A DNA stretch of 64,000 nucleotides from Gibbula magus (GCA_936450465.1 OW388300.1:48101378-48165377), one strand, 5' to 3'; positions 24,640 to 39,475 are shown, numbered from the stretch's first letter. The notes: generated from the letters alone by a model not told the origin. Numbers and translations are program-made.

Positions 24640-26960
24640 AGATCAATATTGTGAAGATTATTCTTGAGAATAAAAATTTACTACATGCTCCTCAAAGAGA
24701 TATGTTCTGTTGATACAAGTGTATATGATGTAACACAACGTTACTGTTACGTATAACCACAATGGTCACACCTATGACTTAAAGTTTACAAATGTATGTT
24801 TTGATAAAGGGAAGCGTGTTCTTGAGCAAGGTTCTCTACAAACCACATCGATTTATGGTGGTCAATGATAATGAAGTGTTGTCAATGTTATTTTGCTAAT
24901 GTTGATTCGCTTTGAACAATCTTTTTTTTCCAAAGAACTGAGGGTAAAGTTGGTATATTTAAATATTCACCAATGGTTCTAAACACTTCTAGAAAAGTTT
25001 TTCATTTCAACATTTCACTTTGAACTAAAGGATTCTTCATATTCTTGTCATTATTCAATGGTTGATATTTGGGTAGCAATTAGAATGGTCCTATGATATT
25101 AATATACATGTGAATTAGGGAATATGAATTATGTATTAGTATCTGCAATTTGCAAGTGGTAGAAATAGTTACAATATTTGAAAAGGGACAAATGTTCAAT
25201 AGTGCTGATTCTGTTAACAGGCACTGATTACTTGAAAAGTATTCTTAAGATTTATGAGATTCTCGCTTTTTTTAAGTATTCTTAGGTAGTTCCGTTCAAA
25301 GAGAGAAAGCTGCATACAATCAAATGTTAAATGTGTCACACATAACTTAAGTTCATATCTTGGACAATGAAATTCTTGATTACTTACTTGATTCGTACCC
25401 AGCTCATTCCGAACACAATTGGACAAAATGATCACATGAGTTTGACCAAATCAAGTTATGACCAATTCTAATTCAACCAACAGCAACAGGGAAGACTTAT
25501 GAACTATCTACTTTGTATGCTGTTATCTTTGACACTAAATATCTGATATTGTGTTTCTCTACCGGAAACTGTTGTTATGCTCCTCGAAGCCAGAAGAGGC
25601 TTTTCCCATAAATGCTGTATTGCATTGTATTGCTTTGGCTCGGGAAGCTACGAGAGTGATCCCAAAAACAAAGGCAATCGATCATGATTGAATTCGATTC
25701 ACAAAGAGGGAAGTTTAGAATGAAGTCATTAATTACTTTTTTGCTCATCGTTTTCGTCCTCCTGTCACCATCTGTGTCGACTCAATTGTATGCGAATTGA
25801 TGACAAAGCTGGAAAACAACAACTGGGAAACTTCTCGTTTGAATCCACTTTCTGTCTGACCAATGAGCTCGGTACCCAAATGCGTGTGAAGAATAAATAT
25901 CAAGAAAATTCTCCTCTTTAACATTTTTGTTATGTTTGTTAATCAAAAGTCTTTAGGGGTCTTTTTTATAGATATTATCATGAAAAGCTACAAAATTGTT
26001 TTGAGGTCAAATGAACGCCCGTTCAGTAAGGGGAAACATGTTTTTAGAGGGAAAATAGGATATATGTGAGCCTACTGTATGTACCTATGATTAAGGTGTC
26101 TCTATTTTTCGATGTTTTGTTTGTAAGCTTAACATTCACATTACGCCATATTGGTGTGTAAAATAAACTGTCAGCCTCTTCTATCAGTCAAGGGATCGTT
26201 CCACTAACCGATCTTAGCCATAAATTCAATCGTAAGCACACCTACTATCATTGGCTAAGATTAGGCCTAAGACTGGTTGGCAGTATATCTTTGCGATTAC
26301 TAAATAATTGGATAAAAGGTTATTTCACAGATTATAGGTTTCTTGTCATTCACAGAAAATATGGCTTTGATTAATATATCGGGTTTCCCTTTAAAACTGA
26401 GAATTCATTCTATTTCAAAACATGCCCCACGAGTGTGACAGGAAAGAAACATGAACACTATTCAGAGAAAGTGATCAATTATACATGAATCCTTGAAGTG
26501 TTCATTAAGTTGTTCAAGTTTCCCTTTAATGAATTAATCATTTCGGTGACATTCCGGTTAAGGGTTCCTGGGGGCTCTAATGCCATTCAAATCTGTCAAA
26601 TCACTGAATATTTCTTCTCTCAAATTTACTAGTACCATCATCAGCCTGATTAGTCTTACTATTGAAAAATATATCAAACAGCAACTGTTGCGTCCATTAA
26701 AACAAAGATAAACACAAGAGCTAAATGTGTTAATCTGTTAAGGCATTGAAAACAATGTTATGAAAAATTTCTTCTTGATCAGTTTGCCCAGATTTTCACA
26801 ATTTGAGTCATTTGAAAACTAATTTTCTAGAATGGTGGAGCAATAATTGTCCTTATGTGACAGATCGTGCAGCATTTATTAGATTTCAACCGAGTTGCTG
26901 TCATTCTATTACATGTTTTATGCTGTTCACAATGGTTTGATTTGATTTATTTGATCTTAA
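24640..26960. repeat. tandem-array unit II, head segment (copy 2)
   Basis: Matches 44.68-46.98 kb at roughly 90% over the first 260 bp (shared ACTGTTACGTATAACCACAA and GGGAAGCGTGTTCTTGA) and lower further on. It also matches 13.2-15.78 kb. The coding-like core present in copies 1 and 3 is missing: sequence equivalent to the left flank (CCTACTGTATGTACCTATGA) is followed within a few bases by the right flank (CTCTATTTTTCGATG) near 26094-26100. Confidence 0.65.
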
Positions 26961-29900
26961 GAACATTACAAAATTGTCTCACTCGTTATGCCATGAATCG
27001 TTATTCATATAATACATCTTTTTTTTTAAATGTGTTATGTTTTTGCTATTATTATAATGTGGGTGAGAAGGAAGAGAGGATTTTAATTCATTCAAAAGAA
27101 CATGCGATGACATCAATACATTAAGATGAGACCTGCCTGTATATTAGAACAATTTCCCTTCATTGATAACATTTCCTACCCGGGAAAATGAATAGTAAAG
27201 CTTAACGATTAAATCCTTCTGTTCTATTGAAAATGTGAAGGAACTATAACTAGCAAATCGTAAAAGAAATCTGTTTCAAACATCAAACATTTAGTCATCG
27301 ATCTTACAGTTGAAATAGGTTATCCAAAGACGTTCTAAATGGTGTGGTTGTTTACCATATATGATACCCAATGCCAGAAGATGCTAACCCCTATTATAGG
27401 TATGTGTTATGAGATATCAATAGCACCTGCTAAATACAATGTCAAAAAATCACAAACCGGTTTTGCAATTGAGTATACAATGTTATTGATGATTAATTCC
27501 TTAATTTCCCAGAGCATCAAATAACTTAACAGTTTGGTATTGAAATCTGATGTTTGATATATCGTCGATTGTAAGAATATTTAAATGGTTTCTTTCTTAC
27601 AAACGTACACGGCGTGGATACTTCTGTTAACATGGAGGCATTTGTTTACTTATTACATTAAGCTAAATTTTGAAGTATAAAGTTGAAGCAATGACTGCAT
27701 AACTGCATCCTCACAATCAGTATAATTATCTAGGATTGTGTTTTGGAATAACATTATACAGAGAATGTAATTATTTCGTTGGTTTAGTTGTTCAGTTTTT
27801 CAAAAACGAAACTTTATGTGTATACATGCATAGTTTTTCTGGATGACATGTGTCATGGAAAATTGCCTTTCTTTTTGTAAAAATGATAGACTTCTGTTTT
27901 AAACATCCAAGGACAATTCATGGTCATATCTAAGTTGATTTGAATATTTGTCATTTGGCATCCTAAAGCTAATGAAACATTCAATTCGTGATGTTGCAAG
28001 TTTGTTATGTCTGTTTAAAAAATAACAAGGCTACTGCTATTATCATAATTAAGACTTCATCCAGGGTAAACTTAAATCAGAATTCTACATTGGTTATTCA
28101 AGTAAATATCAGGTTCTGAGTGTTATAAGCTTGATATCATCTGTCCCTCATGGCATCCATCTACATGATTATACATGTATTTATTTCCACTTCGCGTTTT
28201 TCATTATATCATTCACAGTGACTGCGGGTGTTATTTCCTTCACTTCGAAACAATCTATGCACCCTTTCTCTGTAGCAAAAAAGCCTTAGCAAGTTGAAAC
28301 TAGCCTAATACAACATTCCTGAAGGAAACCTGGCAAACCAAATTTAATTCAGAACTTTCCAAGTAAAATAAATGTTTGTACATGACGTGTTTTGACCAAC
28401 GTACAATACAAAATAGCATATAGTTACATGTTAGTTGCAATTTGACAACCACGTTTATAGATAACGCGTTATCAATGTTTAACTTAAATAATTTTGTTGA
28501 TGTGTTGTTGAACAATTGATACATGCTAACGTATACAAAATGTATTGCTGTTCAATGTGATGAACTAATGTTTTGATCTATTTACAGCGCAGATAAATGA
28601 TGAAGTCTACATTTAAATAATGTAATTCAATCATCATCTTATTCAATCAAACTACCAGTATTTTAACCCGGGCTGGAAACCAATCGTAATCTGTCGGGTC
28701 CTCCCCGAAATCAACTCCTCCAATCATTCTGGTTATTCATAAATGATTTGGATATACATCTGTGATAGGTGTATGATCTCTTGGCGATTTTTGTGATTAT
28801 TTTTCAGTTATGGGTTATGTCTCTGGCATGTATTTCCTATTTCAGACTTTCGGTACCTGCCACCTTCAGTTAATAATCTTTTTTTTAAACTTAACAATGA
28901 GGTGATCCAACATCCTCGTGTCTACTGATAGATTATACATCACAAACGTTTATGTTTAGATGGTATCAATATTCAATAAGGCTTTCTCCTTCATGATCTG
29001 CAGGGTTTCATGGCGTATCATTTCCCTACAATCATTGTTTTCAATCTTCAGTTATCCCTGAGGAGATAAAGAATGAAGGGAAGAAGATCAAACATGACAT
29101 TGACAAACCTCATGTTATATTGTCTCATCGCATGTTTCACATTGTTCAATCTCACTAAGGCAAATAACACGTGTAATATTTACTGATGTTGATAAACAAA
29201 TTCAACGATTCTTTTTAATTATTACATTTTTGGTTCAAAATAGGCAAATTGTGAGCAGTTTAAAATCTGTATTTTGATGGGAATTGTTTGTGTTTCATGA
29301 CTTGCTAATTCAAAATTGTATTCCAGAAATTAAGTAAAGATATTAAAAGTGACATTATTCCCCTTAGGGTTCTTTACCGCCAATGCATGCTATTTTGAAT
29401 AGGGTTCGAATCACTTGGGCGGAAGATGATAAAAAGTGTGGATCAAGGTAGCCAAGCAATATCTATTTGGCTGTGACTCTAACTTACCTTATTGTCAACG
29501 TGAAGAGTCAATGTCCATTGCACAACTTGAAATCGAATATCACATTAATGATTTTCCAATATTGATGGTAATATTGTCCGATAAAAAAGGTTTTATGTAT
29601 ATGCTTGTGTTATGTGTAATGTTTTAAAGGTACATCCATTGTGTTGTTGAAGGTCATATATTCCAAACGTTATAAATGGTGTTATTTTATCGAGAATCAC
29701 CGACTGATACCCCAAACTACCATTTTGATGATAGTTGACTTAGTATATTGAAGATATGAAAGTAAAAATGGTGATTTCTGATCGAAAAGCGGACAATACA
29801 TCGCGATTGACGCGCCACAATGAGTTAAACGCAATTTTGGAATCTTATTTATGACAGACACGAAGACAAATTTGGGTTGGTTTTGTTTTATAGGTCATAT

Positions 29901-30320
29901 AACTATGATGCATGTAAATTTGACGTGCAGTTTCGGTTTCTGAACATGCATAATGATTGTACTAGAATTTATTTGGAAACTAGTAATAATGATATATTTG
30001 GCAATTAGGGATGAATATGTTAGCTGAATTGTCAGCCATATATCCACGTTCCCTATCTGCATATTTAATACAACATTTCCCTTTGGGAAAACAAGGACCT
30101 GATACATGCATTTGTTGGTGCCCTTGAAGAAGCATGTCAAGCTTGTCAGCTGGATATTTCAAGAACAATTCACTGGACTATTTCCATATTCTACACCGGT
30201 ATTCTTCAGGGAAATATGGCATTGATATAATTCTTAACTTTGAAGTGAAAATTTGTGGCGTGAGAAACATGTCAGTTTAGTGAACCTTGCTGGTTGAGGT
30301 GTATTATTCAGTAGTAAAGC
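26961..30320. other. unit II interior, no gene recognised
   Basis: Short open frames only. A segment at 28.68-28.88 kb (AATCAACTCCTCCAATCA ... TATTTCAGAC ... GGTACCTG) resembles 32.19-32.42 kb, indicating a further small internal duplication. No coding or RNA feature is supported. Confidence 0.4.
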
Positions 30321-31014
30321 TTTCATTTTTTATTTAAAATGTCTGTATAAGCTGTATAAGGCTTTCCAAACTGACACACCAACTCTCTTCTTCTTCTTCT
30401 TCATCTTATCCTCAACTTTTGTATGCATTTTTTAAATTCATAATTTCAAAATGCAACCATTTTGTCGACCGTAGCCTTCTGATACTTTTTTATATCTGTT
30501 TTCTGAACTTCATTAACCGCTGACTGCCGTGTCTTTTTGCCAGCCTTGTATGAAAACATCTGAAGCACACGTAAATCTCCAAACAAGCAAGCAAGTGCAT
30601 TGATTATTTAAGAAATATTATACAGTAACGATGCTTTCATCAAAAGTATTAATGAAGCCAATTGCAACTTTTGATGAATAAACATTTAAATTTTTCTCTC
30701 AATAATTAGGCAAAGGTTTGATAAATTATTTACTTTAACCAATACCAGGATGTAAGACAGCATTATTATGTTCTGTCTGACTACAACTAGTTACTGTGGA
30801 GAAGAACTGTATGTTTCTTTTTGAATATTGTCTTTGTGCTTTATAGTTCAGTTACAAGGACCATGATTGATTCACAGGAGGAATATCATACAACTAACTT
30901 TCAAAAGCATAATACCATGTTTGAACAATATACGGCAGTCTTCTGCTTCTATCCTTCACTTTTGTGTTTATAGTATATATCATCCTGATGCACACACATA
31001 CTTCCAATATATAG

Positions 31015-31160
31015 AGACTATTTCATCGAGTGAAGTGAGAAAGTAGTATTTTCACGAGTGGCGCAACCACGAGTGAAAATGTCACTTTCTTACTTCAGGA
31101 GATGAGATAGAAATGATATTCAGCAAAAACAATGAAATAGTCTTTTTATTATAGGACATT
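31015..31160. repeat. palindromic head, CRE-foldback family
   Basis: The sequence TATTTCATCGAGTGAAGTGA ... TTTTCACGAGTGGCGCAACC ... GAGATGAGATAGAAATGAT ... ACAATGAAATAGTC folds on itself. It shares the phrases TTTCATCGAGTGAAGT and TTTTCACGAGTGGCGCA with the element at 8639. A clear CRE-bearing body is not evident downstream. Confidence 0.5.
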
Positions 31161-33131
31161 AATCTGCAAAAAAAATAATTAATAACATGATATTGAAAGG
31201 TTAGAGCAGTCTTGATCGACATAATCAAAACAGGCAACAACTCCCGCTACAGTTCACGGTAAATGCAGTGAGAAAATAATTCGACTGAAATTAGTCGATA
31301 TAAAACAGAACAATGTTTTACAAACATAAATCTGTTGTGATTGTTAATTTATTAAAGATCAATACTATTTTACGGTATCATCTAGTCAAGAAAAGATTAC
31401 TAAGACATTGAAGAACTTAAGTTTCGCGTTATTTAGAACGCTAAGTGAAACAGTGAGTGACGTTCGTTATTGTCTGTCACATACCTATCGCCTCACCACG
31501 TTTTTCACCAGTAAAAGAACTACTATGCAACATATCAACGATAAATGAAGTTCAGAATGTTATGGAATATCGACTATGATATTAAGGTCAACAGTCATTG
31601 ACTGAAACATCATAACATTGTCGTTCAACGTAAGACGTGGAAGGCAAGGGAGGTAATCAATTAACAAAAGATGATACTTTTATTTCAAAGGGAGACAATC
31701 ATGAAATATAATTCCGGCCACACGTTAGTCACTGCAGTGAAGATATGAGTTATATTTTCACTACAGTGAAAATATGACTTTCTATTGCTTATATGTAAGT
31801 ATGGATTATATTTTCATTATATAATTACATATTTCATTGTTAGTTATATAATATAAATCAAATCTACACAATACTACATAATATAATGGGTTTTTTTAGT
31901 ATTATACCAGGTTATTGCTTACCTGAAGATATTATTAATTTTGGAGACAAGATGAAACCATGAAGTAACACATAAATGTTGTGCTTTATGTACACAGGTA
32001 TATTTATCAGTCATGCCCAGAAACCATCGTCTATCCACTACATCCAATAATTTATCGTGTGTAATATCATGAAATATCTGAACGTAAAGTCATTAAATAT
32101 TTCTTTCTCCTGTACTATTGTTTGTAACTGCGCAAAGGTAGGATGATTAAATGTGTAATAAGCAGTTTCTAAACCCTGGGTTTATGTCGTGGCTCAGTCA
32201 GTCCATCCGTCCCGAATAGGGTTCCTGTGTTCTGAAATCAACTCCCTCCACTGTTTTTTTATCACTGTTTCAAAAACTTTACACATTCTTTTTTACATAG
32301 ATCAGTAATACCCGTGTGTTTTGTCAGACGAATTTGATGAATATTTTCAGCTTATTGGCCCTTGACTTCGATTTTCTATTTCAGAGTAACAGTACCTGAA
32401 ACTTCTTCCATAGTTTTGGAACTATATCTTTCTGAGACTTTACACATACTTTGCCTTACATCAGTTTGCTATAAATCACTGTCAGTGTCTTGGAATGAAT
32501 AAGTCTTACTAGCATCACTTTGCATATTGTAATTGAAATGGATAATGTCATTTGCTATTTAGCTTTCTGCACAAAGTTAAACATATTCTATAGGGGTTTC
32601 CACGTCTGTTAAATATTTGGTAATGTTGAAATGTTAAAAATACATATCGAGAGTAAATGCATAGAAATCAAACTTATCAGTAGAATAACAGTGTTCTAGG
32701 TAAGATTAAGAGTTCATGATTCACTCAGGATTGTGATAGATGCATTATGTATTATTCTTTTCCATTTGCAAGTGATAAAGACAGTTCTTAATTTGACAAT
32801 ACCTCATTATCAATTATTTATAAGTAGATTAATTCAGCTGATATAATTAAAGAAAGTAAATTAAAATCAATACATATTTCCGTAGAAAGAAAAAGGAAAA
32901 GTGATTGTATCATACTAAGACATCCCAATATTGGAACAGTTGCTTTTCTTCTCTATGACCTACAAAGATATGATGAAACCATTAGTGCAAACATTAGCTT
33001 TGACAAGTGCATACGATGACCAAGTTGATTGAAATAATTTGACTTTGATAATTATCAGATGGATGATATACTCAAATAATTTTAAACTTTAATCTGATTT
33101 TCCTCATTTTAAACCTATTTTGAATAATATA

Positions 33132-33457
33132 ATAATAAATAAATAATAATATACATTTTAACGCCTAATATCCAGTGCAAGCACTGCTCAATGGCGGTAC
33201 AATTATTACCCTGAAGGAATTGTACTTTCGGTGCCGCTACTAAGCGCTCCGCGCGACCATATAGGTCCGTACCTCCCGTGTTCAGGTACCCATTTAAACA
33301 GCTGGGTGGACTGAGTGCAATGTGGATTAAATGCCTTGCCCAGGGGCACAACACAGTATAAGACCCAGGTCACACATGTTTGGTGTCGCCACCGGGATTT
33401 GAACCCGGGCCGTTGGCGTGAGAGGCAAGCATGCTAACCACTACACCACTGTGCTCC
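33132..33457 (-). mobile_element. tRNA-derived SINE, full length
   Basis: On the minus strand it begins GGAGCACAGTGGTGTAGTGG with a pol III A box (TGGTGTAGTGGTTAGCATG, 33448-33430) and B box (GGTTCAAATCC, 33405-33395). The head resembles tRNA-Glu (CTCTCACG anticodon region, GGCCCGGGTTC). The body includes GCCCCTGGGCAAGGCATTTA and CTCAGTCCACCCAGCTGTTT, a central domain type I associate with molluscan SINEs. The tail is TTATTATT-rich. A short ATATA target duplication flanks it (33127-33131 and 33458-33462). Joining the flanks recreates the uninterrupted paralogous sequence at 18167-18180. A minus-strand ORF across it is incidental. Confidence 0.88.
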
Positions 33458-36400
33458 ATATAGGATATCAGGAATTGCAATTCAACCATTTTCAATTTGC
33501 TTACAATAAAAATGATCTGCTATGTTCTGAAATGTTTTATGACATGTTATGTGGCCTTTAGCCGATGTTGTGTGTTTTGTCTATGTTTTCGTATGTTCCT
33601 ACATTACTGTGAATGTAAACTAAGTTCCTCCTGTGGGTTTCCTGGGCTCTAAGTCGATTGCAAGGACACCACAAATAGATGAAGTTTGAATATCAAGAAA
33701 AGTTCTAAAGTAATATTTTGCTATACCCAAAGTCAGACATGTTCAAAACAAAAAAGACACATCTAGTGTATAAAATCATTCAATTAACATCAATTATGTA
33801 ATACATTTAGCATGTCGTTTCCTATAGTTCCAGTGGTGAAAGTTACCTAGATGTTCTGAACACGAAAAGACAGCTTTACTAGTCCTTGTATGTCAAATGT
33901 AAACTTACCTACATTCCCTTGGAATTTTTCCACATAAACGAGAAGTGCCATCATCTATTATGAATACCTCTTTCCCTATACCAGAGACTGTGGATTGACT
34001 CAGATAGTGATGCATTAGAAATCTTTCTGTAGAGTGTTCTTTAAGCTGTCAAATATTTACGATTAATCATTTGAGTGAGTAATGTTTCCTGAGAGCCTCA
34101 TGTCAACCAGAACTGTTAAATCAGAGAAAATCTCTTCAGAAATGTTTTTAAAATTATTTTAGAATGCGCAGTAAATTTATTTTTTTTCCCTAACTGATGA
34201 AAGCCTATCTTGACATGCGACACCGTTTGAGTTTATGTGAAGTCTTATTTGTGGCAGAAACTGATAGAAAATATAAGAAATATGATGAGTATGTTTTATA
34301 GACTGTTGAGAGTTTGCAGTACATCCTTTCTTCAATGAGAGTTTGCACCGATTACTCCCACAACATGAATTTGGGGATATAAAAATTAAATCTTAGGAAT
34401 ATTTGAAATAACCTTAACCATATCATACATTTTTCAATCTTGATTTGTGTGTATATTTTATTTCTTTTTGCAAATATTTCTGACCGATTTGCTATCACAT
34501 TATAACAATGGAACAATATGAAATACTGCTATTGCCTGAGCAACAAATAATGCATTGTTTGGTTGGCACATCTGTTGTAAGATGATTCAAGAATCTGGAA
34601 ATCATCTTGATGAAAATATGTAGAATGAAACTGACACTATTGAAATTAGATAATCTTGGACTTGATAATAACAGTTCAGTCGCCAGTGTATTAGAAATAT
34701 TACTTCTTGTCAGAATCGCTTGTGCAGATGGCACCACATGTTGTAAACTTATATCAAGCAAATCTATGTCAAGTATAAAAATATCTTGTTTCAACACATG
34801 TGTTATTATTGATTCAAATGTGACATAGATATAGATTAATATTTAAATGGGAATGACACGGTGTTATAATAATACCAGTGACAGAAAATTATTTCAATTT
34901 GCTGACAAGAGTTTTGTAAAAAATAATCTACAGGAATGTATTAATTTCTTTACAATCCACAGCTGCAGAATGTGAAAATTAAAAATGGCAGTTAATTATC
35001 AGTGAAATTGATCTTTAGAACTTTAGATATATCTCAAACTAGAACTGTCACTGTTGAATAACATAGACTCTTATGAGCCAAATAAACATCATTTCTATAC
35101 AGCATACTTCAAGCACAAAGATCACTTTTGGGATGAACTATATCAATTTCAACATAGATTCACATATATGATGTGTCACAATTGAAAGTGAAATCTACGG
35201 AATCAATCACTGTCCGATAAATGACACACTTGTTCACACTTTCACGAAATCCAGATAATAAAGAATTGAATTGAACAATATATGAAACGTTCAAACAAAA
35301 GATTCTGATTGGCTTCGCCTTGTTAAGTGAGTGGTAAGGCTGATTCCTGCTCTTACAGAACGGTCTGAAAATCGATAAGGAGATATTAAGTTTAAACTTT
35401 AGACAGACAGGAAGCATGTTCAACAGATTAATGAGGGTAAAAACGACGCTGGAATGGCGCCAGGTAGCAACTCTTAAGCACCGTATATATCCATTGGATT
35501 GTGGGTGTAACTGATCCTTTTAATCATTAATCAAAATAGGACAATTGACCCCACCCATGAAGAACTGGCGGTAACGTATTTACCATTAAAGTTACAGGTC
35601 TGTTATTTTAGCACAAAACACTAAACTGATGGAGTGTTACAACACAACAAAGCAACTTTCTTACGTAACTTTTTATGATATTCAAATGCAAAGAGGTGTA
35701 ACATTTCTTTTGGGGTTCAGTTTATTTATGTTATTCGGCGCTTTGTGCTATATAACCAAATAATGTTGGTCGAACCTTGCAAAACACAATTTTTATCATT
35801 TGTGTCTCTTGACTTTTTATTGTTGAATGTTTCATTTGCACATTGTACTTCAATATAATCATAACTCTTGCGATGATAGATTGTGACATGTTATCACTTT
35901 CTTACATATATGCAACTGACATTACTATAAGACAAAGTAATAAGTAATAATAATAGTAAATGATCTCCTAGTCCTAGAAATCAGAATCAACTGTTTTGTA
36001 AATTCTATACTGAAATTATCACTTTCAGTGAAATCCCTATTAAAACACTATAGAATATTATTGTTTGAAATAATAAATAAAGGAATTATTTAAAATAATT
36101 AATAATTAATCATTTACTGCTGAAACACTCATAATTTATGAACAATGATGCCATTTTGTGTACATTGATTTAATGTAATGGTTTTAATTGAGATATGTAA
36201 TAATGAATAACAACAACGAGAATGGTGTTGCTGCTTCATCAACAGTATCTGGTGACATATTTTTGTTGCCACTCAATTGAGTCTCTGCTTGAATAAGGGT
36301 TAATTTTACAAACAATATTATGATGTTGATTATGATGATTTTAGCAAGAGACAGACGGTCGCCCACACATCAGCTAATTTGCCAATCGTTATCCTTGTAT

Positions 36401-38222
36401 TCGGTATTTAAACGTTAAAAGAATCGACCTTGCTAGAAATATCAACTAGACACAATAATACTAATGAGGCCATCATAAATCGATATACGAGTGATTTTTA
36501 AAAATATCAAAATCAATTTCTACCCCTAAGCTTATGCTTTACCTATTAATAAACGTTCAGATAAAAACATATACAATCTTAGAACCTGGTTATTAAGTTC
36601 ATTCACTGTTTCTGCATGTTGCTTCGTGAAATACAAAACCACCGTGCATATATATATTTTGCTTTGCAGATTTAAAGGCAGCCCTGTACATTACATAGTC
36701 TACAGGTAATTGCATCTCACTAAAGACACGTTGCTGAAAAGAGATTAATGATATTGTACGTGCAAACAAAATATTCATGACATGCAAACAACCTTACAAC
36801 TGTATTCTAATTCCATATGAAGATTGAAAGGAAAAAGCTTGTACACCATATATATCCTGCAAAGTTTTGCATCGACTAACAGCAGACGGTGGTGCTTCAA
36901 CATGATGTTATTATCTTGATACATGTGTTGTATAAGAAAGTACCTGCTGTAGAACTTCTGCAAAGACATTTAACTTTGTAATGTCACTGATAACTCATGG
37001 TAAAGTTCAATGTTAAGTCCATGAAAATCATGCAACAGCCGTATTGATTTTTTTCGTAGATAAGTTTTTACTTTTAGTTTTTCTTGCATACCATAGCATC
37101 TAAATGTCCAAAAAGTTCTAGGCTTACATAACTTATTGTTATTGTTATTTTTATTGTAATTTTAAAGTATTCTTGTTGTTGCTCAGCAAGTTAAGGTATT
37201 TGATTTATAAAATATGTGAATGCAAAAGATCCTTAAGCATACAGTGTTAGTTATTCTACTACAATAGATGAAAAAAGAACGTTAGTGTGAAAGTTGTCTT
37301 TCATTGGTTGTCCATGGCCGTATATCAAGGCGTTTGGTGATTATTGCTCTTCATTAAACTGTTAAGGGATGGGCTGATCGTTTCAAAAGAAGACGTTGGG
37401 TGACGTCCAAAGCCAATAATACCCGCAACAACACTTACTGAAGAAAGTGCATGTTAAAGAATCTATTCTGACAGACCGATCGACGTGTGACTGTGGACAA
37501 GCTACATGTACCAGCTTTAAGCATGCCCGTTTGTAGTGTGGAATTCAACACGGTATACGTATACCCATCATTATTAACACTACAACCAAATCAAACCTGT
37601 ATACATGACCATCTGTGCATGAACAAGATATCTGTATAATGATACAAGTGAAATAATATGATAAAGGCTTTGCATTCAAGGATAAGTACATGGAAAATAT
37701 AATAATAACCGTTTATTAAACTGTTCGATGTCTATGTTGAGCGTATACATTTTTACAAACTCTCCTATTCTTCACTAACTCATCTTACAAACATATCATT
37801 TCTACCTCAATAATGATTGATCCAGCGTTACATGTTACCTCAACAATTTGACTTCGTGCATTTTGTGTTATGAGATGAAAATGTGTCATTCTCTTCCTAC
37901 AAGGATTTCTCCCTTCAGGTGTTCGATGTCTATGCCTAGACCTTTTGTACAAACTCTCGTATTCCCCAATTGGTAATTTCGTGGCTCGTCTTACATTATA
38001 TTATGATTTAACATGACAACATTACATTTTACAGGAACGCATCGGTGATATTTTGACATCTTTAATCAGAGTTTTCAAACAAGCCTGTAGAAATAGTGAA
38101 GTCTCGTAAATAGTTGTAAATGGTACAGTAATAGTCCATACATGTCTTCACGGTTTTCTGAAAACGAAATTAAATTAAAAACTGATAATGTCTCCCATAT
38201 GGGGCGCTGCTCTCAGTATCTT

Positions 38223-39202
38223 TTATGACCACCCCTGTCTGGCTACAGCCTGGCACCTCCGTGGCATGGACCGAATAACTCGACGGATTGCTTCCTGTGG
38301 CATGTTTTGCCACTCTTGCTGCAACGCTTGTCGCGTAAACGTTTGCGGTGGATTTTGACGGCGACGCAGAGCTCATCCCAGATGTGCTCTATGGGGTTCA
38401 AATCCGGCGATTTCTAGGGCCATGGGAGGACGTTGATGTTCTCATTGGTGAGAAAGTCAACTGTCACACGGGCAGTTTGGGGCCTAGCATTGTCCTGCTG
38501 GAATATTTCCCGACGTCGGTCGATATTGTGACACAGGTGAGGACGTAGGATTTGGTCTATGTATCCATTAGCTTTCAAATTGCCTCGGACCACCACAAGC
38601 TCGGGCCTTTGATTGTAGAAGATCGCTACCCACACCATGACACTCCCACCGCCGAATTTGTCGAACTCACGGATACAATTTTGGGAAAATCGCTCATTTC
38701 GACGTCTATACACCCTGTGTCTTCCGTCCTTTGAATTCAGCATGAATCGTGATTCATCGCTGAACCAAACCCTTCGCCAATTAGCCGAGTCCCAAACTCT
38801 CACATTTCTGCACAATCTGACCCGTTGACGTCCATGACGTAGCGTCAGAATAGGTCGAACCAGATGTCTTCGTGCCCGCAAACCAGCTGCTCGAAGTCGG
38901 TTTCTGGCGGTCTGGTCTGACAGCCTCCTCAATCTGGGCAGTCTGGCCATGTTGTCTCTTGCTGTCAGATGCCGATTCCGCATGTGAACTTGTGGGATGT
39001 AGCGGTCCTGACGTCCAGTGGTCGCTCAAGGACGACCACTTCTAGGACGATCTTTTGTCTAATTGTTTTGCGTGTAGCGGTCCCAAAGACGGCAAATAGT
39101 GGTTTGATGAACCCCAAGGTGTCGAGCAACATGTGACTGTGACTGGCCGGCCTCCAGTCGTCCGATTACGTTGTTCTGGTCAGCGTCGGACAATCTCGCC
39201 AT
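38223..39202 (-). pseudogene. Tc1-like (DD34E) transposase pseudogene
   Basis: Cut-and-paste transposase of the IS630/Tc1/mariner superfamily. The ATG at 39202 starts MARLSDADQNNVIGRLEAGQ, an N-terminal helix-turn-helix region (ARHLGVHQTTICRLWDRY). The catalytic core shows FSDES (first Asp), QQDNARPQTAR (second Asp) and SPDLNPIEHIW (Glu 34 residues on), hence DD34E. The C terminus has QALQQEWQNMPQEAIRRVIR and ends at TAA 38223. It is broken by two stops near the N terminus (after TQNN and after SGRP), one stop after VLPWP, and a frameshift after WDEL. I could not find clear terminal inverted repeats or TA duplications. It lies in DNA absent from the paralogous site in unit I. Confidence 0.9.
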
Positions 39203-39475
39203 TTTCAATTATATTTCACAATGGCTAAGCTTCCATAAAATGACGAACAGAGATTATATGTTATATAGTCATGATATTGCAGAGGTTTTTTCTCGATTTG
39301 CACGTGCATTACGCGAATTCGGAACTTAGAGCGACCTTTTCATGCATTTTCTGTAAATTACCCGTATTTGCTCACATGATGAATGTATCGCTGCGATTTG
39401 GTGTATTGTTAGGTTTTCATATACCCGAATATAATTTTATCAACAAAAAGTGTAATTATTTACGACAGATTTTGA

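Noticed and set aside
33115..33354. 79-codon minus-strand ORF as a protein
   Set aside because: It is the body of the SINE at 33132-33457.
33385..33457. functional tRNA-Glu gene
   Set aside because: A and B boxes are present, but the acceptor ends do not pair properly and the sequence continues into a SINE body with a tail and target duplication.
38348..38828. plus-strand ORFs over the transposase
   Set aside because: They are antisense shadows of the Tc1 pseudogene, which carries the DD34E motifs on the minus strand.
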